A stretch of 64,000 nucleotides of DNA from Cupriavidus necator A5-1 (GCF_000744095.1 NZ_JQLI01000008.1:2542001-2606000), one strand, 5' to 3'. Shown: positions 35,641-44,492, counted from the first letter of the stretch. Numbers and translations: made by a program. The notes: a model not told the origin generated them from the sequence alone.

Positions 35641-35958
35641 TCACGCCGGCAGCAACTTCAGACCGCCTATCCCGATGAAGATCAGCGCGATCAGCAGAAG
35701 CCGCATCGGCGCAGCGCTCTCGCCCAGGAACAGGATGCCCACCACCGTCACCCCGATCGCCCCGATCCCCGTCCACACCGCGTAGGCCGTCCCCACCGGC
35801 AAGTGCCGCAGCGCCGCGCTGAGCAGGAAAATACTGGCCAGCGCCGCCCCGATCCCCAACGCCGTCGGGCCGGGCCGCGTCCACCCGTCGGTATGTTTAA
35901 GGGCCAGCGCCATCACGATCTCGATCAGGCCCGCCAGGCCCAGAAGCATCCACGCCAT
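35641..35958 (-). CDS. sugE: SugE/Gdx-type small multidrug resistance transporter
   Basis: 105 residues with four membrane segments. LPVGTAYAVWTGIGAIGVTVVG and LGESAAPMRLLLIALI follow the SugE/Gdx branch rather than EmrE. The substrate-binding Glu13 is kept (AGLIEIV), but the Trp that follows three residues later in SugE is Met16 here. Gdx proteins export guanidinium in exchange for protons as antiparallel dimers. An AAAGGA is well spaced to the ATG at 35958; an ATG two codons upstream is too close to it. It is divergent from a LysR gene. Confidence 0.9.
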   Translation of the reverse strand: MAWMLLGLAGLIEIVMALALKHTDGWTRPGPTALGIGAALASIFLLSAALRHLPVGTAYAVWTGIGAIGVTVVGILFLGESAAPMRLLLIALIFIGIGGLKLLPA

Positions 35959-36078
35959 CGTCATTTCCTTTCGTCCGGTTCGCCGCCCGCCGCAACTATT
36001 GCCGGGGCTGCCCTGGGCACTGTAGGCTGTGCGGATCGGCACGCAAACTGGCGGTTTTTGCAAAGGAGTTATGCAAAC

Positions 36079-36996
36079 ATGCAGGAAGCAGACTGGGACG
36101 ACCTCAAGTATTTCCTCGCCGTTAGCCAGTCCGGCTCCCTCGCCGGGGCGGCGCGGGCGCTGCATGTCAATCATTCCACCGTGCTGCGCCGCCTGGCGCG
36201 GCTGGAAGAGGTCCTCGGGACCCTGCTGTTCGAGCGCCATCCCACCGGCTATGCGATGACTGCAGCCGGCGAAGCGCTGGCACATCGGCTTGCGGGAGTC
36301 GGCGAACAGATCGATGCTGCGCAAAGGCAGTTGTCGGGGCTTGATAGCCAGTTGAGCGGGCCGTTGCGGGTGACGACCACTGACACGTTGCTGAGTGGGT
36401 TGCTGATGCCGCTGTTTGCCGAGTTTCGGGCCATGCATCCGCGGATCCAGTTGCAGATCGTGGTTAATAACAGTTTCTTGAGCCTGAGCCGGCGGGAAGC
36501 GGATGTGGCGATACGGCCGGCGAATGCGGTGCCGGAGTATCTGGTTGGCAGGCAGGTTGGTTTGCTCCAGACCGCGCCATACGCTTCGCGTGAATACCTG
36601 AAGCAAACGCAGCAGAAGCCGGCGCGAGGGGGAACGGTAGCGTCGGACTGGGGACGCTACGACTGGGTAGTGCCAGACGATGCGCTGGCACACCTGGCGC
36701 AGGCACGCTGGACCATGGAACACGTGCCGGAATCGCGCCGCCTGGTCAGCGCCGACAGCCTCGTGGCAATGGCCCAGGCGGTACGGCATGGTATGGGAGC
36801 GGGCATGCTGCTATGCCTGCTGGCCGAGGGCGATCCGCAGCTGGTCCGGCTTGCCTCGCCGGAGCCGGCACTCGACACGGCCCTATGGATACTGACCCAC
36901 CCGGACTTGCGCCACAGCGTCCGGGTGCGGGCCTTCAACGACTTCCTCTACGAAAGACTGGGCGCCTCGCCGTGGCTGCAGCGACGAGAACGCTAA
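36079..36996 (+). CDS. LysR-type transcriptional regulator
   Basis: 305 residues. The helix-turn-helix is at about 6-65 (GSLAGAARALHVNHSTVLRRLARLE, then LFERHPTGYAMTAAG). The effector domain follows and belongs to the group that regulates as a single-gene neighbour. It is divergent from sugE across 120 bases, so sugE is a likely target. Codon choice in the middle of the gene (about 36350-36600) uses TTG and GTT more than its neighbours. AAAGGAG lies upstream of the ATG. Confidence 0.92.
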   Translation: MQEADWDDLKYFLAVSQSGSLAGAARALHVNHSTVLRRLARLEEVLGTLLFERHPTGYAMTAAGEALAHRLAGVGEQIDAAQRQLSGLDSQLSGPLRVTTTDTLLSGLLMPLFAEFRAMHPRIQLQIVVNNSFLSLSRREADVAIRPANAVPEYLVGRQVGLLQTAPYASREYLKQTQQKPARGGTVASDWGRYDWVVPDDALAHLAQARWTMEHVPESRRLVSADSLVAMAQAVRHGMGAGMLLCLLAEGDPQLVRLASPEPALDTALWILTHPDLRHSVRVRAFNDFLYERLGASPWLQRRER

Positions 36997-36999
36997 ACG

Positions 37000-38217
37000 C
37001 TATGACAGCGTGGTGTACATCGCCATCAACTGCTCATCCGAATACCCCCACTCCGCCGCATTCTCAAACGCCACTACCGTCTCATCGCTGTGGCGCAGGT
37101 CGATCAGTTCCGTAGGCACCGGCCTGGACTGCGACACCGAATAAAACGCCATCACCCGCGGCCGCAACGGGTCCGCCTCGTTCTGCGCGCACACCACGGC
37201 CAGACGGTTGGAGCGCAGCCGCAGCACGGTACCAAGCGGATAGATGCCAACAGTGCGGCCAAAGGCCTTGAATACGCGCCGGTCGAACAGCGTGTCGACG
37301 CGCACGGCCATGTATTCCATCGCGCGGGCCGGCGACCACTCCTTGTGGCCCGGGCGCGCGGAGGTCAGCGAGTCGTAGGCGTCGCAGATCGCCGCGATCT
37401 TGGCGTGCACGCTGAGCTCGCGCCCGACCAGCCCGAAGGGATAGCCACGGCCATCAACGCGCTCGTGGTGGTGGACGCAGACATCCAGCGGGATGTTGGA
37501 GTACAGGCGCGCCTCGTTCAGGATGCGGTAGCCAGCCGACGGATGGCGGCGGTAGGCTTCTTCTTCCTCGGGAGTGCGCGCGGTGGCCTTGAGCAGCACG
37601 GCTTCGGGCAGCGTCAGCTTGCCGATGTCGTGCACCAGCCCGGCCAGGCCGAGTTCGCGCACTTCTTCGTCCGGCAGGCCGAGCGTGCGGCCGACGGCGA
37701 TCATCAGCGCGCAGACGGCAAAGGCGTGCAGGTAGTTGTAGTCGTCGCGGGCCTTGAGCCGCGCCAGTGCCAGCAGTGCCTGCCCGTGGCGGGACAGTGA
37801 GCGCGACGCGGAATCGACCAGCAGCAGCGCGCCGTCGACCTCCAGCGCCCGGCCCATGCGCACAGCGGCGAACATCGAGCCGACCACGCTCTTGCCGGAT
37901 TGCAGCAGCTCGCGCGCGCGGACGATTTCCCCTTCCAGCGACGCGGCGGGCTGTGGCGGGGTTGCGGGCAAGGGCTCGGGCGTGGTGTCCCCCACCGGCG
38001 CAACCGGCGCGTCGGCCGCTTCGGGCGGCGGCAGGTTGCGGCCCTTCAGGATATCGATCCAGACTTCCTGGACGCCGGCGGACTGGATCTGCCGGATCTG
38101 GTCGTCATGGCTGACCAGGAATTTTGCCCGCCAGAACGGATGGCTGATCCACGGGCCGCCGAGCCTGGCGACAAACATTCCCACCTGCAATTGTTCCGAC
38201 CGGATGCGCCTGAGCAT
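37000..38217 (-). CDS. HD-GYP domain protein, probable cyclic-di-GMP phosphodiesterase
   Basis: 405 residues. The N-terminal 60 residues (LQVGMFVARLGGPWISHPFWRAKFL) are a DUF3391 domain, common ahead of HD-GYP. After a Pro-rich linker the HD-GYP domain carries His196-Asp197 (HDIGK), HHHERVDGRGYPFGL (249-263) and the family end region AICDAYDSLTS. All metal ligands needed for activity appear to be present. HD-GYP enzymes linearise cyclic di-GMP and affect motility and biofilm formation. It ends 3 bases from the convergent LysR gene. Confidence 0.92.
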   Translation of the reverse strand: MLRRIRSEQLQVGMFVARLGGPWISHPFWRAKFLVSHDDQIRQIQSAGVQEVWIDILKGRNLPPPEAADAPVAPVGDTTPEPLPATPPQPAASLEGEIVRARELLQSGKSVVGSMFAAVRMGRALEVDGALLLVDSASRSLSRHGQALLALARLKARDDYNYLHAFAVCALMIAVGRTLGLPDEEVRELGLAGLVHDIGKLTLPEAVLLKATARTPEEEEAYRRHPSAGYRILNEARLYSNIPLDVCVHHHERVDGRGYPFGLVGRELSVHAKIAAICDAYDSLTSARPGHKEWSPARAMEYMAVRVDTLFDRRVFKAFGRTVGIYPLGTVLRLRSNRLAVVCAQNEADPLRPRVMAFYSVSQSRPVPTELIDLRHSDETVVAFENAAEWGYSDEQLMAMYTTLS

Positions 38218-38448
38218 ACGAGACCCCCTCGAACATTGGTTTTCTTCTTGTCGATGCGGATAACGGCAGCCCCGGGCGCTCCTTGAGCCCCCTCTTTCGG
38301 GGGGAGAGAACTGTGCCGCGGGGCCTTGTCAAGCGGCGCACGAATGTCCGGTCGGCGCCCTCGGGCATTGCCGGCGCCCGGATTGCCCGCGCTACAATGG
38401 CTGGCCCAGTGCTCACCAGACGCCCCAGCCAGTCGCCCCCGTTCACCC
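38218..38448. other. Divergent intergenic region with a short G/C hairpin
   Basis: This gap separates the HD-GYP gene (minus) from the ABM monooxygenase gene (plus). CCCCC (38288-38292) and GGGGG (38299-38303) can pair around TCTTTC. No T-run follows, and no convincing promoter was recognised. Confidence 0.3.
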
Positions 38449-38742
38449 ATGTCCGGAACGTACACGCTAGTCGGCATCGCCCGCGCCAAGTCCCATCGCC
38501 GTGAGGCGCTGGTGTCCCAGCTCACCTCGCTGCGCTCGCGCGGGCTGACCGAGCCCGGCTGCCTGGACTACCACGTCGGGCAGGACGCCGAGGACGCGCA
38601 GGTCTTCGTGATCTACATGGTCTGGGACTCCAAGCGCGCGCTCGAATCGCACCTGAACCGGCCGTATATGCGCGACTTCCACGCCTCGCGCCGGGATTTC
38701 GTCGAGGGCGACTTCAGTTTCCGCTGGCTCAACGCCGCCTGA
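38449..38742 (+). CDS. Antibiotic biosynthesis monooxygenase (ABM) domain protein
   Basis: 97 residues, one ferredoxin-like ABM domain: YTLVGIARAKSHRREALVSQL, then the turn EPGCLDYHVGQD and VIYMVWDSKRALESHLNRPY, with His and Trp positions typical of the YgiN-like quinol monooxygenases. These dimers oxidise quinols or related small aromatics without a cofactor. The start at 38449 gives the expected length; it has no strong ribosome-binding site. Confidence 0.85.
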   Translation: MSGTYTLVGIARAKSHRREALVSQLTSLRSRGLTEPGCLDYHVGQDAEDAQVFVIYMVWDSKRALESHLNRPYMRDFHASRRDFVEGDFSFRWLNAA

Positions 38743-38882
38743 CGGCAACCCCGCCCCTTCCCCAGGCGCCATTCGCGCCACCCCGGCTGGCCCAGATATC
38801 GCTTCCCCGGCCGCTTGTCATTCCCGCCGCCCCGGTCTATCACACAGATTGACGCCCGGAAGGGCCCCGGCGGGAGTGCATC

Positions 38883-39884
38883 ATGGAAGTCAGGGATGGA
38901 TTTGCCGGCACCATCGGCCACACGCCGCTGATCCGGCTGGCCGGGGTGAGCGAGGAAACCGGCTGCGACATCTACGGCAAGGCGGAATTCCTGAACCCCG
39001 GCGGCTCGGTCAAGGACCGCGCGGCGCTGTATATCATCCGCGATGCCGAGCGGCGCGGACTGCTGAAGCCAGGCGGCACGGTGATCGAAGGCACCGCCGG
39101 CAACACCGGCATCGGCCTGGCCCACCTGTGCGCGGCGCGCGGCTACCGTTGCATCGTGGTGATCCCCGACACCCAGTCGCCCGAGAAAATGGAGCGGCTG
39201 CGCATGCTGGGCGCCGAGGTCCGCCCGGTCCCGGCCAAGCCCTATGCCGACCCCGGCAACTACCAGAAGATCGCCGGCCGGCTGGCGGAGGAGACCGACA
39301 ACGCGATCTGGGCCAACCAGTTCGACAACCTCGCCAACCGCCAGGCCCACTACGAAACCACCGGCCCCGAGATCTGGCACGCCACCGCCGGGCGCATCGA
39401 CGCCTTTACCTGTTCCACCGGCACCGGCGGCTCGCTCGCCGGCATCGCCCGTTGCCTGAAGGAACACAAGCCGGGCGTGCGCATCGTGCTGGCCGATCCG
39501 CACGGCAGCGCCCTCTATAACTTCGTCAAGCACCGCGAGCTCAAGGCCGAAGGCAGCTCGATCACCGAAGGCATCGGCACCAGCCGCGTCACCGCCAACC
39601 TGCAGGACACGCCCATCGACGATGCGGTGCGGATCGACGACCAGACCTGCGTGGACATGGTCTATCGGATGCTGCGCGAGGAAGGCTTGTTCCTGGGCGG
39701 GTCGTCGGGAATCAACGTCGGCGCCGCGGTGGCGCTGGCGCGCCAGATGGGGCCCGGGCATACCATCGTCACGCTGTTGTGCGACCGGGGCGACTTGTAT
39801 ATGGCCCGGTTGTTCAACGAAGCCTGGCTGGCCAGCAAGGGGTTGCAGCCGATCCCGTTCCGGCGCGTCGGTCCTGTGGCGTAG
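38883..39884 (+). CDS. Cysteine synthase (PLP-dependent)
   Basis: 333 residues, a fold-type II PLP enzyme. The PLP Lys44 is in NPGGSVKDRAA, the substrate-binding loop reads GTAGNTGIGLA, and the phosphate cup is STGTGGSLAG. The motif GGSSGIN near the C-terminus binds the PLP nitrogen side. It converts O-acetylserine and sulfide to cysteine (CysK-like), although the GTAGN loop (TSGNT in CysK) leaves related beta-replacement reactions possible. A CGGGAGTGC precedes the start. It is convergent with prpR. Confidence 0.88.
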   Translation: MEVRDGFAGTIGHTPLIRLAGVSEETGCDIYGKAEFLNPGGSVKDRAALYIIRDAERRGLLKPGGTVIEGTAGNTGIGLAHLCAARGYRCIVVIPDTQSPEKMERLRMLGAEVRPVPAKPYADPGNYQKIAGRLAEETDNAIWANQFDNLANRQAHYETTGPEIWHATAGRIDAFTCSTGTGGSLAGIARCLKEHKPGVRIVLADPHGSALYNFVKHRELKAEGSSITEGIGTSRVTANLQDTPIDDAVRIDDQTCVDMVYRMLREEGLFLGGSSGINVGAAVALARQMGPGHTIVTLLCDRGDLYMARLFNEAWLASKGLQPIPFRRVGPVA

Positions 39885-39904
39885 CCGTGCCAGGCGGCCC
39901 TGAG

Positions 39905-39950
39905 CGGCCCTACGCGGCCCTACGCGGCCCTACGCGGCCCTACGCGGCCT
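39905..39950. repeat. 10-base tandem repeat covering the prpR stop codon
   Basis: The unit GCGGCCCTAC occurs four times in a row (39904-39943), preceded by a degenerate copy and followed by a partial GCGGCCT. On the minus strand it is GTAGGGCCGC, and the innermost copy supplies the last Ala codons and TAG stop of prpR. It occupies the whole space between prpR and the cysteine synthase gene. Confidence 0.85.
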
Positions 39951-41916
39951 TAAGCCGCCGCCACAGCGTGGTCGGGCTGATGCCGAGGATATGGCAGGCG
40001 GCGGTGCGGTCGCCGCCGCACTCGGCCAGCACGCGACGGATATGCTCGACCTCGCTGGATTGCTTGACGCCGGCCAGCAAGCGGCCCGGGGTACGGGCTG
40101 GCCCAGTTCGGGCGGCGGGCCCGGCTGGCGCAGCCGGTATCTCCTGCCCGCCATCCCCGCCGAACAGCTCCGGCGCCGCAGCCTGCAGTTCACGCAGCAG
40201 CGCATCGGCTTCCAGCTTGCGCCCGGCCACCAGCACGGCAATCCGTTCGGTCACGTTCTCCAGCTCGCGGATATTGCCGGGCCAGCCGTAGCGCGCCAGC
40301 CGGGCGCGGGCCGCGGCGGGCAGGCGCTGGGGACGCTCCATGCCCAAACGGTCCTGTGCGCGCCGGTATAGCAGTTCGGCCAGCTCGGGCAGGTCTTCGG
40401 TGCGCTCGCGCAGCGGCGGCATCTCGATGCGCAGGATATTGAGGCGGTAGTAGAGGTCCTGGCGGAAGGTACCGTCGCGCACCAGCGCCACCAGGTCGCG
40501 GTGGGTGGCGGCGATCACGCGTACGTTGACCGGCACCGCATCGAGGCCGCCGATCGGCAGGACCTGCTTTTCCTGCAGCACGCGCAACAGGCGCGTCTGC
40601 AGTGCGGGCGGCATGTCGCCCACTTCATCGAGGAACAGCGTGCCGTTGTGGGCCGACTCGAACAGGCCGGCCTTGCCGCCTCGGCGCGCGCCGGTGAAGG
40701 CGCCCTCCTCGTAGCCGAACAGTTCGCTTTCCAGCAGCGCTTCCGGGAAGGCCGCGCAATTGACGGCGACGAACGGGAAGGCGCGGCGCGGGCTGGCATC
40801 GTGCATGCCCTGCGCCAGCACCTCCTTGCCGGTGCCACTCTCGCCGCCGATCAGCACGGTCGAGTCCACCGCGGCATAGCGCCGCGCCAGCTCGCGCAAC
40901 TCGGTCATGGCGGCGGAGGTGCCGGCCAGGTCGTCCAGGCTGTAGCGCACGCCCGCCGGCCGCGCGCGGCTGCGCGAGCGCAGGTTGCGGTCCACGCGCT
41001 GGATCGCGCTGGCGTCCTGGATGGTCAGCACCGCGCCGGTGGTGCCCGCCTCGCTCACGATGGGGATGCGGTTGACCACTACCATCTTGTCGCCGAGCTT
41101 GTGGATCGCTTCCAGCTCCTTGTCGCCGCTCTGCATCACGCCGTCGAGCGCCAGGCTGGGGGCCAGCGTCTGCAGCTTGCGGCCCACCGCGGCGGCGGCC
41201 GAGGTGCCGAGGAAGCGCTCCATCGCCGGGTTGAACGACTGGATCCGCCCTTCCGCGTCGACCGCCGCCACGCCCTCGTTCAGGTGCGCCAGGATGGTGT
41301 TGACGTAGTCGCGCCGGGTGGCCTCGATGCGACGCAGGCGCGCGGCCTCGATCGCGTCCTCCAGCGCCATCCGCACCGAGTTGCCGGAGTACAGGAACAC
41401 GCCGGTGAGGCCGTACCGATCCGCCAGGTCGGTCACCAGGCCGGGGCCGACCACGACCTGGATGCCCTCCTGCTTCAGCGCCTTGACGCGCGCCACCGCG
41501 TCATCCTCGGTCAGGTACGTATAGGCCGGGATCGACAGCGAGAACGCGCGCACGAACTCGTCGACCTCCGCGTACGTCGAGGCATGCGTCACCAGCGCGA
41601 CCCTCGGCGAGATGCGCCGCGCGGTGGCCAGCGCACTCATCACGTCGAAGCCGGTCACCTTGACCAGTACCACCGGCACGTCCACGTGCTGGCGCAGGTA
41701 GGCGCCGTTGGAGCCGCCCGCCACCACCACGTCCAGGCGCCCTTCGCGGGCCTCGCGCGCTACCGCGCTGGCCGCAGCCTCGTAGCCTTTGCCGACGATG
41801 CGGAATTCCGCGCGGGCGGCATAGGACGGGATCAGGTCGGCAAAGGCGCGCGCCAGGCGGCTGATGCCGATGGCCCAGATGCGCGGGCGGGCGGGTGTGG
41901 AAGCGGGAGGGTTCAT
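39940..41916 (-). CDS. prpR: Propionate catabolism sigma-54-dependent activator PrpR
   Basis: 658 residues. The N-terminal PrpR_N sensor domain spans about 10-180, and a PAS domain lies at 205-310. The AAA+ activator domain contains Walker A GGESGTGKE (358-366) and the sigma-54 contact loop GAFTGA (405-410). The C-terminus is a Fis-type helix-turn-helix (about 630-658, ending ISPTTLWRRLKAA). PrpR senses 2-methylcitrate and activates the divergent prp genes. It keeps all motifs needed for sigma-54 activation, and a matching promoter lies before prpB. Confidence 0.95.
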   Translation of the reverse strand: MNPPASTPARPRIWAIGISRLARAFADLIPSYAARAEFRIVGKGYEAAASAVAREAREGRLDVVVAGGSNGAYLRQHVDVPVVLVKVTGFDVMSALATARRISPRVALVTHASTYAEVDEFVRAFSLSIPAYTYLTEDDAVARVKALKQEGIQVVVGPGLVTDLADRYGLTGVFLYSGNSVRMALEDAIEAARLRRIEATRRDYVNTILAHLNEGVAAVDAEGRIQSFNPAMERFLGTSAAAAVGRKLQTLAPSLALDGVMQSGDKELEAIHKLGDKMVVVNRIPIVSEAGTTGAVLTIQDASAIQRVDRNLRSRSRARPAGVRYSLDDLAGTSAAMTELRELARRYAAVDSTVLIGGESGTGKEVLAQGMHDASPRRAFPFVAVNCAAFPEALLESELFGYEEGAFTGARRGGKAGLFESAHNGTLFLDEVGDMPPALQTRLLRVLQEKQVLPIGGLDAVPVNVRVIAATHRDLVALVRDGTFRQDLYYRLNILRIEMPPLRERTEDLPELAELLYRRAQDRLGMERPQRLPAAARARLARYGWPGNIRELENVTERIAVLVAGRKLEADALLRELQAAAPELFGGDGGQEIPAAPAGPAARTGPARTPGRLLAGVKQSSEVEHIRRVLAECGGDRTAACHILGISPTTLWRRLKAA

Positions 41917-41999
41917 GGTGCGATGCGGCGTGTGAAGCGTGATGAAACGCGTGGCGAACAGGCGTACAGTGCTGGCACATTGTCCGCCACGCCGGGCCG

Positions 42000-42128
42000 G
42001 ATTTCAACTTTGAAATCCACAATTGCGGCCGTGAAATGCAAATGTGGTGAAATCATGGCATGCGACACTGTGGCCAGTTCGGCATCCTGCCCGCCAGCCC
42101 AGTACTGGCAAGGGCTGGAGAGATTTCA
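42000..42128. promoter_or_regulatory. Candidate PrpR binding sites (TGAAATC half-sites)
   Basis: The 7-mer TGAAATC or its complement occurs four times: 42000-42006, 42011-42017, 42048-42054 and 42122-42128. A near copy, TGAAATG, is at 42032-42038. The first two form an inverted repeat with 9-base arms, GGATTTCAA and TTGAAATCC (41999-42007, 42010-42018). They lie upstream of the sigma-54 promoter, where an enhancer-binding activator would sit. Confidence 0.6.
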
Positions 42129-42147
42129 TGGCAGCCGGCGGAAAGGC

Positions 42148-42163
42148 TGGCACACCCCTTGCA
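42148..42163 (+). promoter_or_regulatory. Sigma-54 (-24/-12) promoter of prpB
   Basis: TGGCAC (42148-42153), five bases, then TTGCA (42159-42163) is a full match to the sigma-54 consensus, with GG and GC ten bases apart. It ends 36 bases before the prpB ATG. PrpR, encoded divergently, is a sigma-54 activator, which fits. Confidence 0.9.
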
Positions 42164-42199
42164 CTATTGGCTCGTCCTGTTCACCCAACGCATACGCCA

Positions 42200-43108
42200 A
42201 TGACCTATTCCGCTTCCGACCTCGCGCGCTCCGCTGGCGCCCGTTTCCGCCAGGCGCTTGCCGACGAGCATCCGCTGCAGGTGGTCGGCACCATCAACGC
42301 CAACCACGCCCTGCTGGCCAAGCGCGCCGGCTACCGTGCCATCTACCTGTCGGGTGGCGGCGTCGCCGCCGGCTCGCTGGGCCTGCCCGACCTGGGCATC
42401 TCCAACCTGGACGACGTGCTGACCGACATCCGCCGCATCACCGACGTGTGCGACACGCCGCTGCTGGTGGACGTGGATACCGGCTTCGGCGCCTCGGCTT
42501 TCAACGTGGCCCGCACTACCAAGTCGCTGATCAAGTTCGGCGCTGCGGCCATGCATATCGAGGACCAGGTCGGCGCCAAGCGCTGCGGCCACCGTCCCAA
42601 CAAGGAAATCGTCACGCAGGGTGAAATGGTCGACCGCATCAAGGCCGCCGTCGACGCCCGCACCGACGAGAACTTCGTCATCATGGCCCGCACCGACGCG
42701 CTGGCCGTGGAAGGCCTGGACAAGGCCATCGAGCGCGCCGTGGCGTGCGTGGAAGCCGGCGCCGACGCCATCTTCCCGGAAGCCATGACCGACCTCGGCA
42801 TGTACCGCAAGTTTGTCGACGCCGTGAAGGTGCCGGTGCTGGCCAACATCACCGAGTTCGGCGCCACCCCGCTGTTCACCACCGAAGAACTCGGCAGCGC
42901 CGGCGTGTCGATGGTCCTGTACCCGCTGTCGGCCTTCCGCGCCATGAACAAGGCGGCGGAAAATGTCTACGCGGCCATCCGCCGCGACGGCACGCAGAAA
43001 AACGTGGTCGATACCATGCAGACCCGCTCGGAGCTCTACGAGAGCATCGGCTACCATGATTTCGAGCAGAAGCTCGACGCCCTGTTCGCGCAAGGCAAGG
43101 GCAAGTAA
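42200..43108 (+). CDS. prpB: 2-methylisocitrate lyase
   Basis: 302 residues. The isocitrate lyase superfamily motif KRCGH is at 127-131, with the catalytic Cys129, and metal-binding acids lie in DVDTGFG and HIEDQ. It cleaves 2-methylisocitrate to pyruvate and succinate, the last step of the methylcitrate cycle. It is the first gene after the sigma-54 promoter. The ATG at 42200 gives the standard N-terminus; no clear ribosome-binding site is present. Confidence 0.96.
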   Translation: MTYSASDLARSAGARFRQALADEHPLQVVGTINANHALLAKRAGYRAIYLSGGGVAAGSLGLPDLGISNLDDVLTDIRRITDVCDTPLLVDVDTGFGASAFNVARTTKSLIKFGAAAMHIEDQVGAKRCGHRPNKEIVTQGEMVDRIKAAVDARTDENFVIMARTDALAVEGLDKAIERAVACVEAGADAIFPEAMTDLGMYRKFVDAVKVPVLANITEFGATPLFTTEELGSAGVSMVLYPLSAFRAMNKAAENVYAAIRRDGTQKNVVDTMQTRSELYESIGYHDFEQKLDALFAQGKGK

Positions 43109-43212
43109 GCAACGCAGGCAAGACACTCGCACGGCCGGGCATGCCCGGCCGTCTGGTCGAGAACGACCCACAACAGACAGGCAACACCAGGCATCACACC
43201 AAGGAGACCCAG

Positions 43213-44370
43213 ATGTCCGAAGCGCAACCGCTCGCCACTCCCAAGCCCAAGAAATCCGTCGCGCTGTCCGGCGTCACCGCCGGCAACACCGCGCTGTGCA
43301 CGGTCGGCCGCACCGGCAATGACCTGCATTACCGCGGCTACGACATCCTCGATATCGCCGACACCTGCGAGTTCGAGGAAATCGCCCACCTGCTGGTCCA
43401 CGGCAAGCTGCCGACCAAGGCTGAACTGGCCGCCTACAAGGCCAAGCTGAAGTCGCTGCGCGGCCTGCCCGCCAACGTCAAGGCCGCGCTGGAATGGGTC
43501 CCCGCCAGCGCCCACCCGATGGACGTGATGCGCACCGGCGTGTCGGTGCTCGGCACCGTGCTGCCGGAGAAGGACGACCACAACACCCCGGGCGCGCGCG
43601 ATATCGCCGACCGCCTGATGGCCAGCTTCGGCTCGATGCTGCTGTACTGGTACCACTACAGCCACAACGGCCGCCGCATCGAGGTGGAAACCGACGACGA
43701 CTCCATCGGCGCCCACTTCCTGCACCTGCTGCACGGCGAGAAGCCGTCGGAGCTGTGGGAGCGCGCCATGCACACCTCGATGATCCTGTACGCGGAGCAC
43801 GAGTTCAACGCCTCGACCTTCGCCGCGCGCGTGGTCGCCGGCACGGGCTCGGACATGTACTCGGCCATCTGCGGCGCAATCGGCGCGCTGCGCGGGCCCA
43901 AGCATGGCGGCGCCAACGAAGTGGCGTTCGAGATCCAGAAGCGCTACGACAACGCCGACGAGGCCCAGGCCGACATCACCCGCCGCGTCGAGAACAAGGA
44001 AGTCGTGATCGGCTTCGGCCACCCGGTGTACACCATCAGCGACCCGCGCAACCAGATAATCAAGGAAGTGGCGAAGAAGCTGTCGAAGGACGCCGGTTCG
44101 ATGAAGATGTTCGACATCGCCGAACGCCTGGAAACGGTGATGGGGGACATCAAGAAGATGTTCCCGAACCTGGACTGGTTCAGTGCGGTGAGCTACCACA
44201 TGATGGGCGTGCCGACGGCGATGTTCACGCCGCTGTTCGTGATCGCGCGCACCTCGGGCTGGGCCGCTCACATCATCGAGCAGCGCATCGACAACAAGAT
44301 CATCCGCCCGAGCGCCAACTACACCGGCCCGGAAGACCTGAAGTTCGTGCCGATCAAGGATCGCAAGTAA
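43213..44370 (+). CDS. prpC: 2-methylcitrate synthase
   Basis: 385 residues, citrate synthase family. Catalytic His residues are in GPKHGGANE and GFGHPVYT, and the late region (LDWFSAVSYHMMGVPTAMFTP) matches PrpC rather than GltA. It condenses propionyl-CoA with oxaloacetate. AAGGAGA lies just before the ATG at 43213. It is 104 bases after prpB and separated from acnD by a hairpin followed by T's. Confidence 0.96.
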   Translation: MSEAQPLATPKPKKSVALSGVTAGNTALCTVGRTGNDLHYRGYDILDIADTCEFEEIAHLLVHGKLPTKAELAAYKAKLKSLRGLPANVKAALEWVPASAHPMDVMRTGVSVLGTVLPEKDDHNTPGARDIADRLMASFGSMLLYWYHYSHNGRRIEVETDDDSIGAHFLHLLHGEKPSELWERAMHTSMILYAEHEFNASTFAARVVAGTGSDMYSAICGAIGALRGPKHGGANEVAFEIQKRYDNADEAQADITRRVENKEVVIGFGHPVYTISDPRNQIIKEVAKKLSKDAGSMKMFDIAERLETVMGDIKKMFPNLDWFSAVSYHMMGVPTAMFTPLFVIARTSGWAAHIIEQRIDNKIIRPSANYTGPEDLKFVPIKDRK

Positions 44371-44426
44371 GACCGGCTGCCGGTTTGCTCCGCGTCGGGT
44401 TGCACTGATCCGAGCCTGCGGGCAAG

Positions 44427-44466
44427 GGGGTAGTTGGTCGCTGACACCGGGCCACTACCCCTTTTT
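44427..44466 (+). terminator. Hairpin plus T-run between prpC and acnD
   Basis: GGGGTAGT (44427-44434) pairs exactly with ACTACCCC (44454-44461). The inner TGG and CC add pairs with one bulge. TTTTT (44462-44466) follows directly. This is a usable intrinsic terminator inside the prp gene set, 26 bases before the acnD start. Confidence 0.75.
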
Positions 44467-44492
44467 CATACCAATATTGATTTCCCTACACC

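Noticed and set aside
39905..39950. Tandem repeat as a CRISPR array
   Set aside because: The unit is only 10 bases with no spacers, and it lies within the end of prpR.
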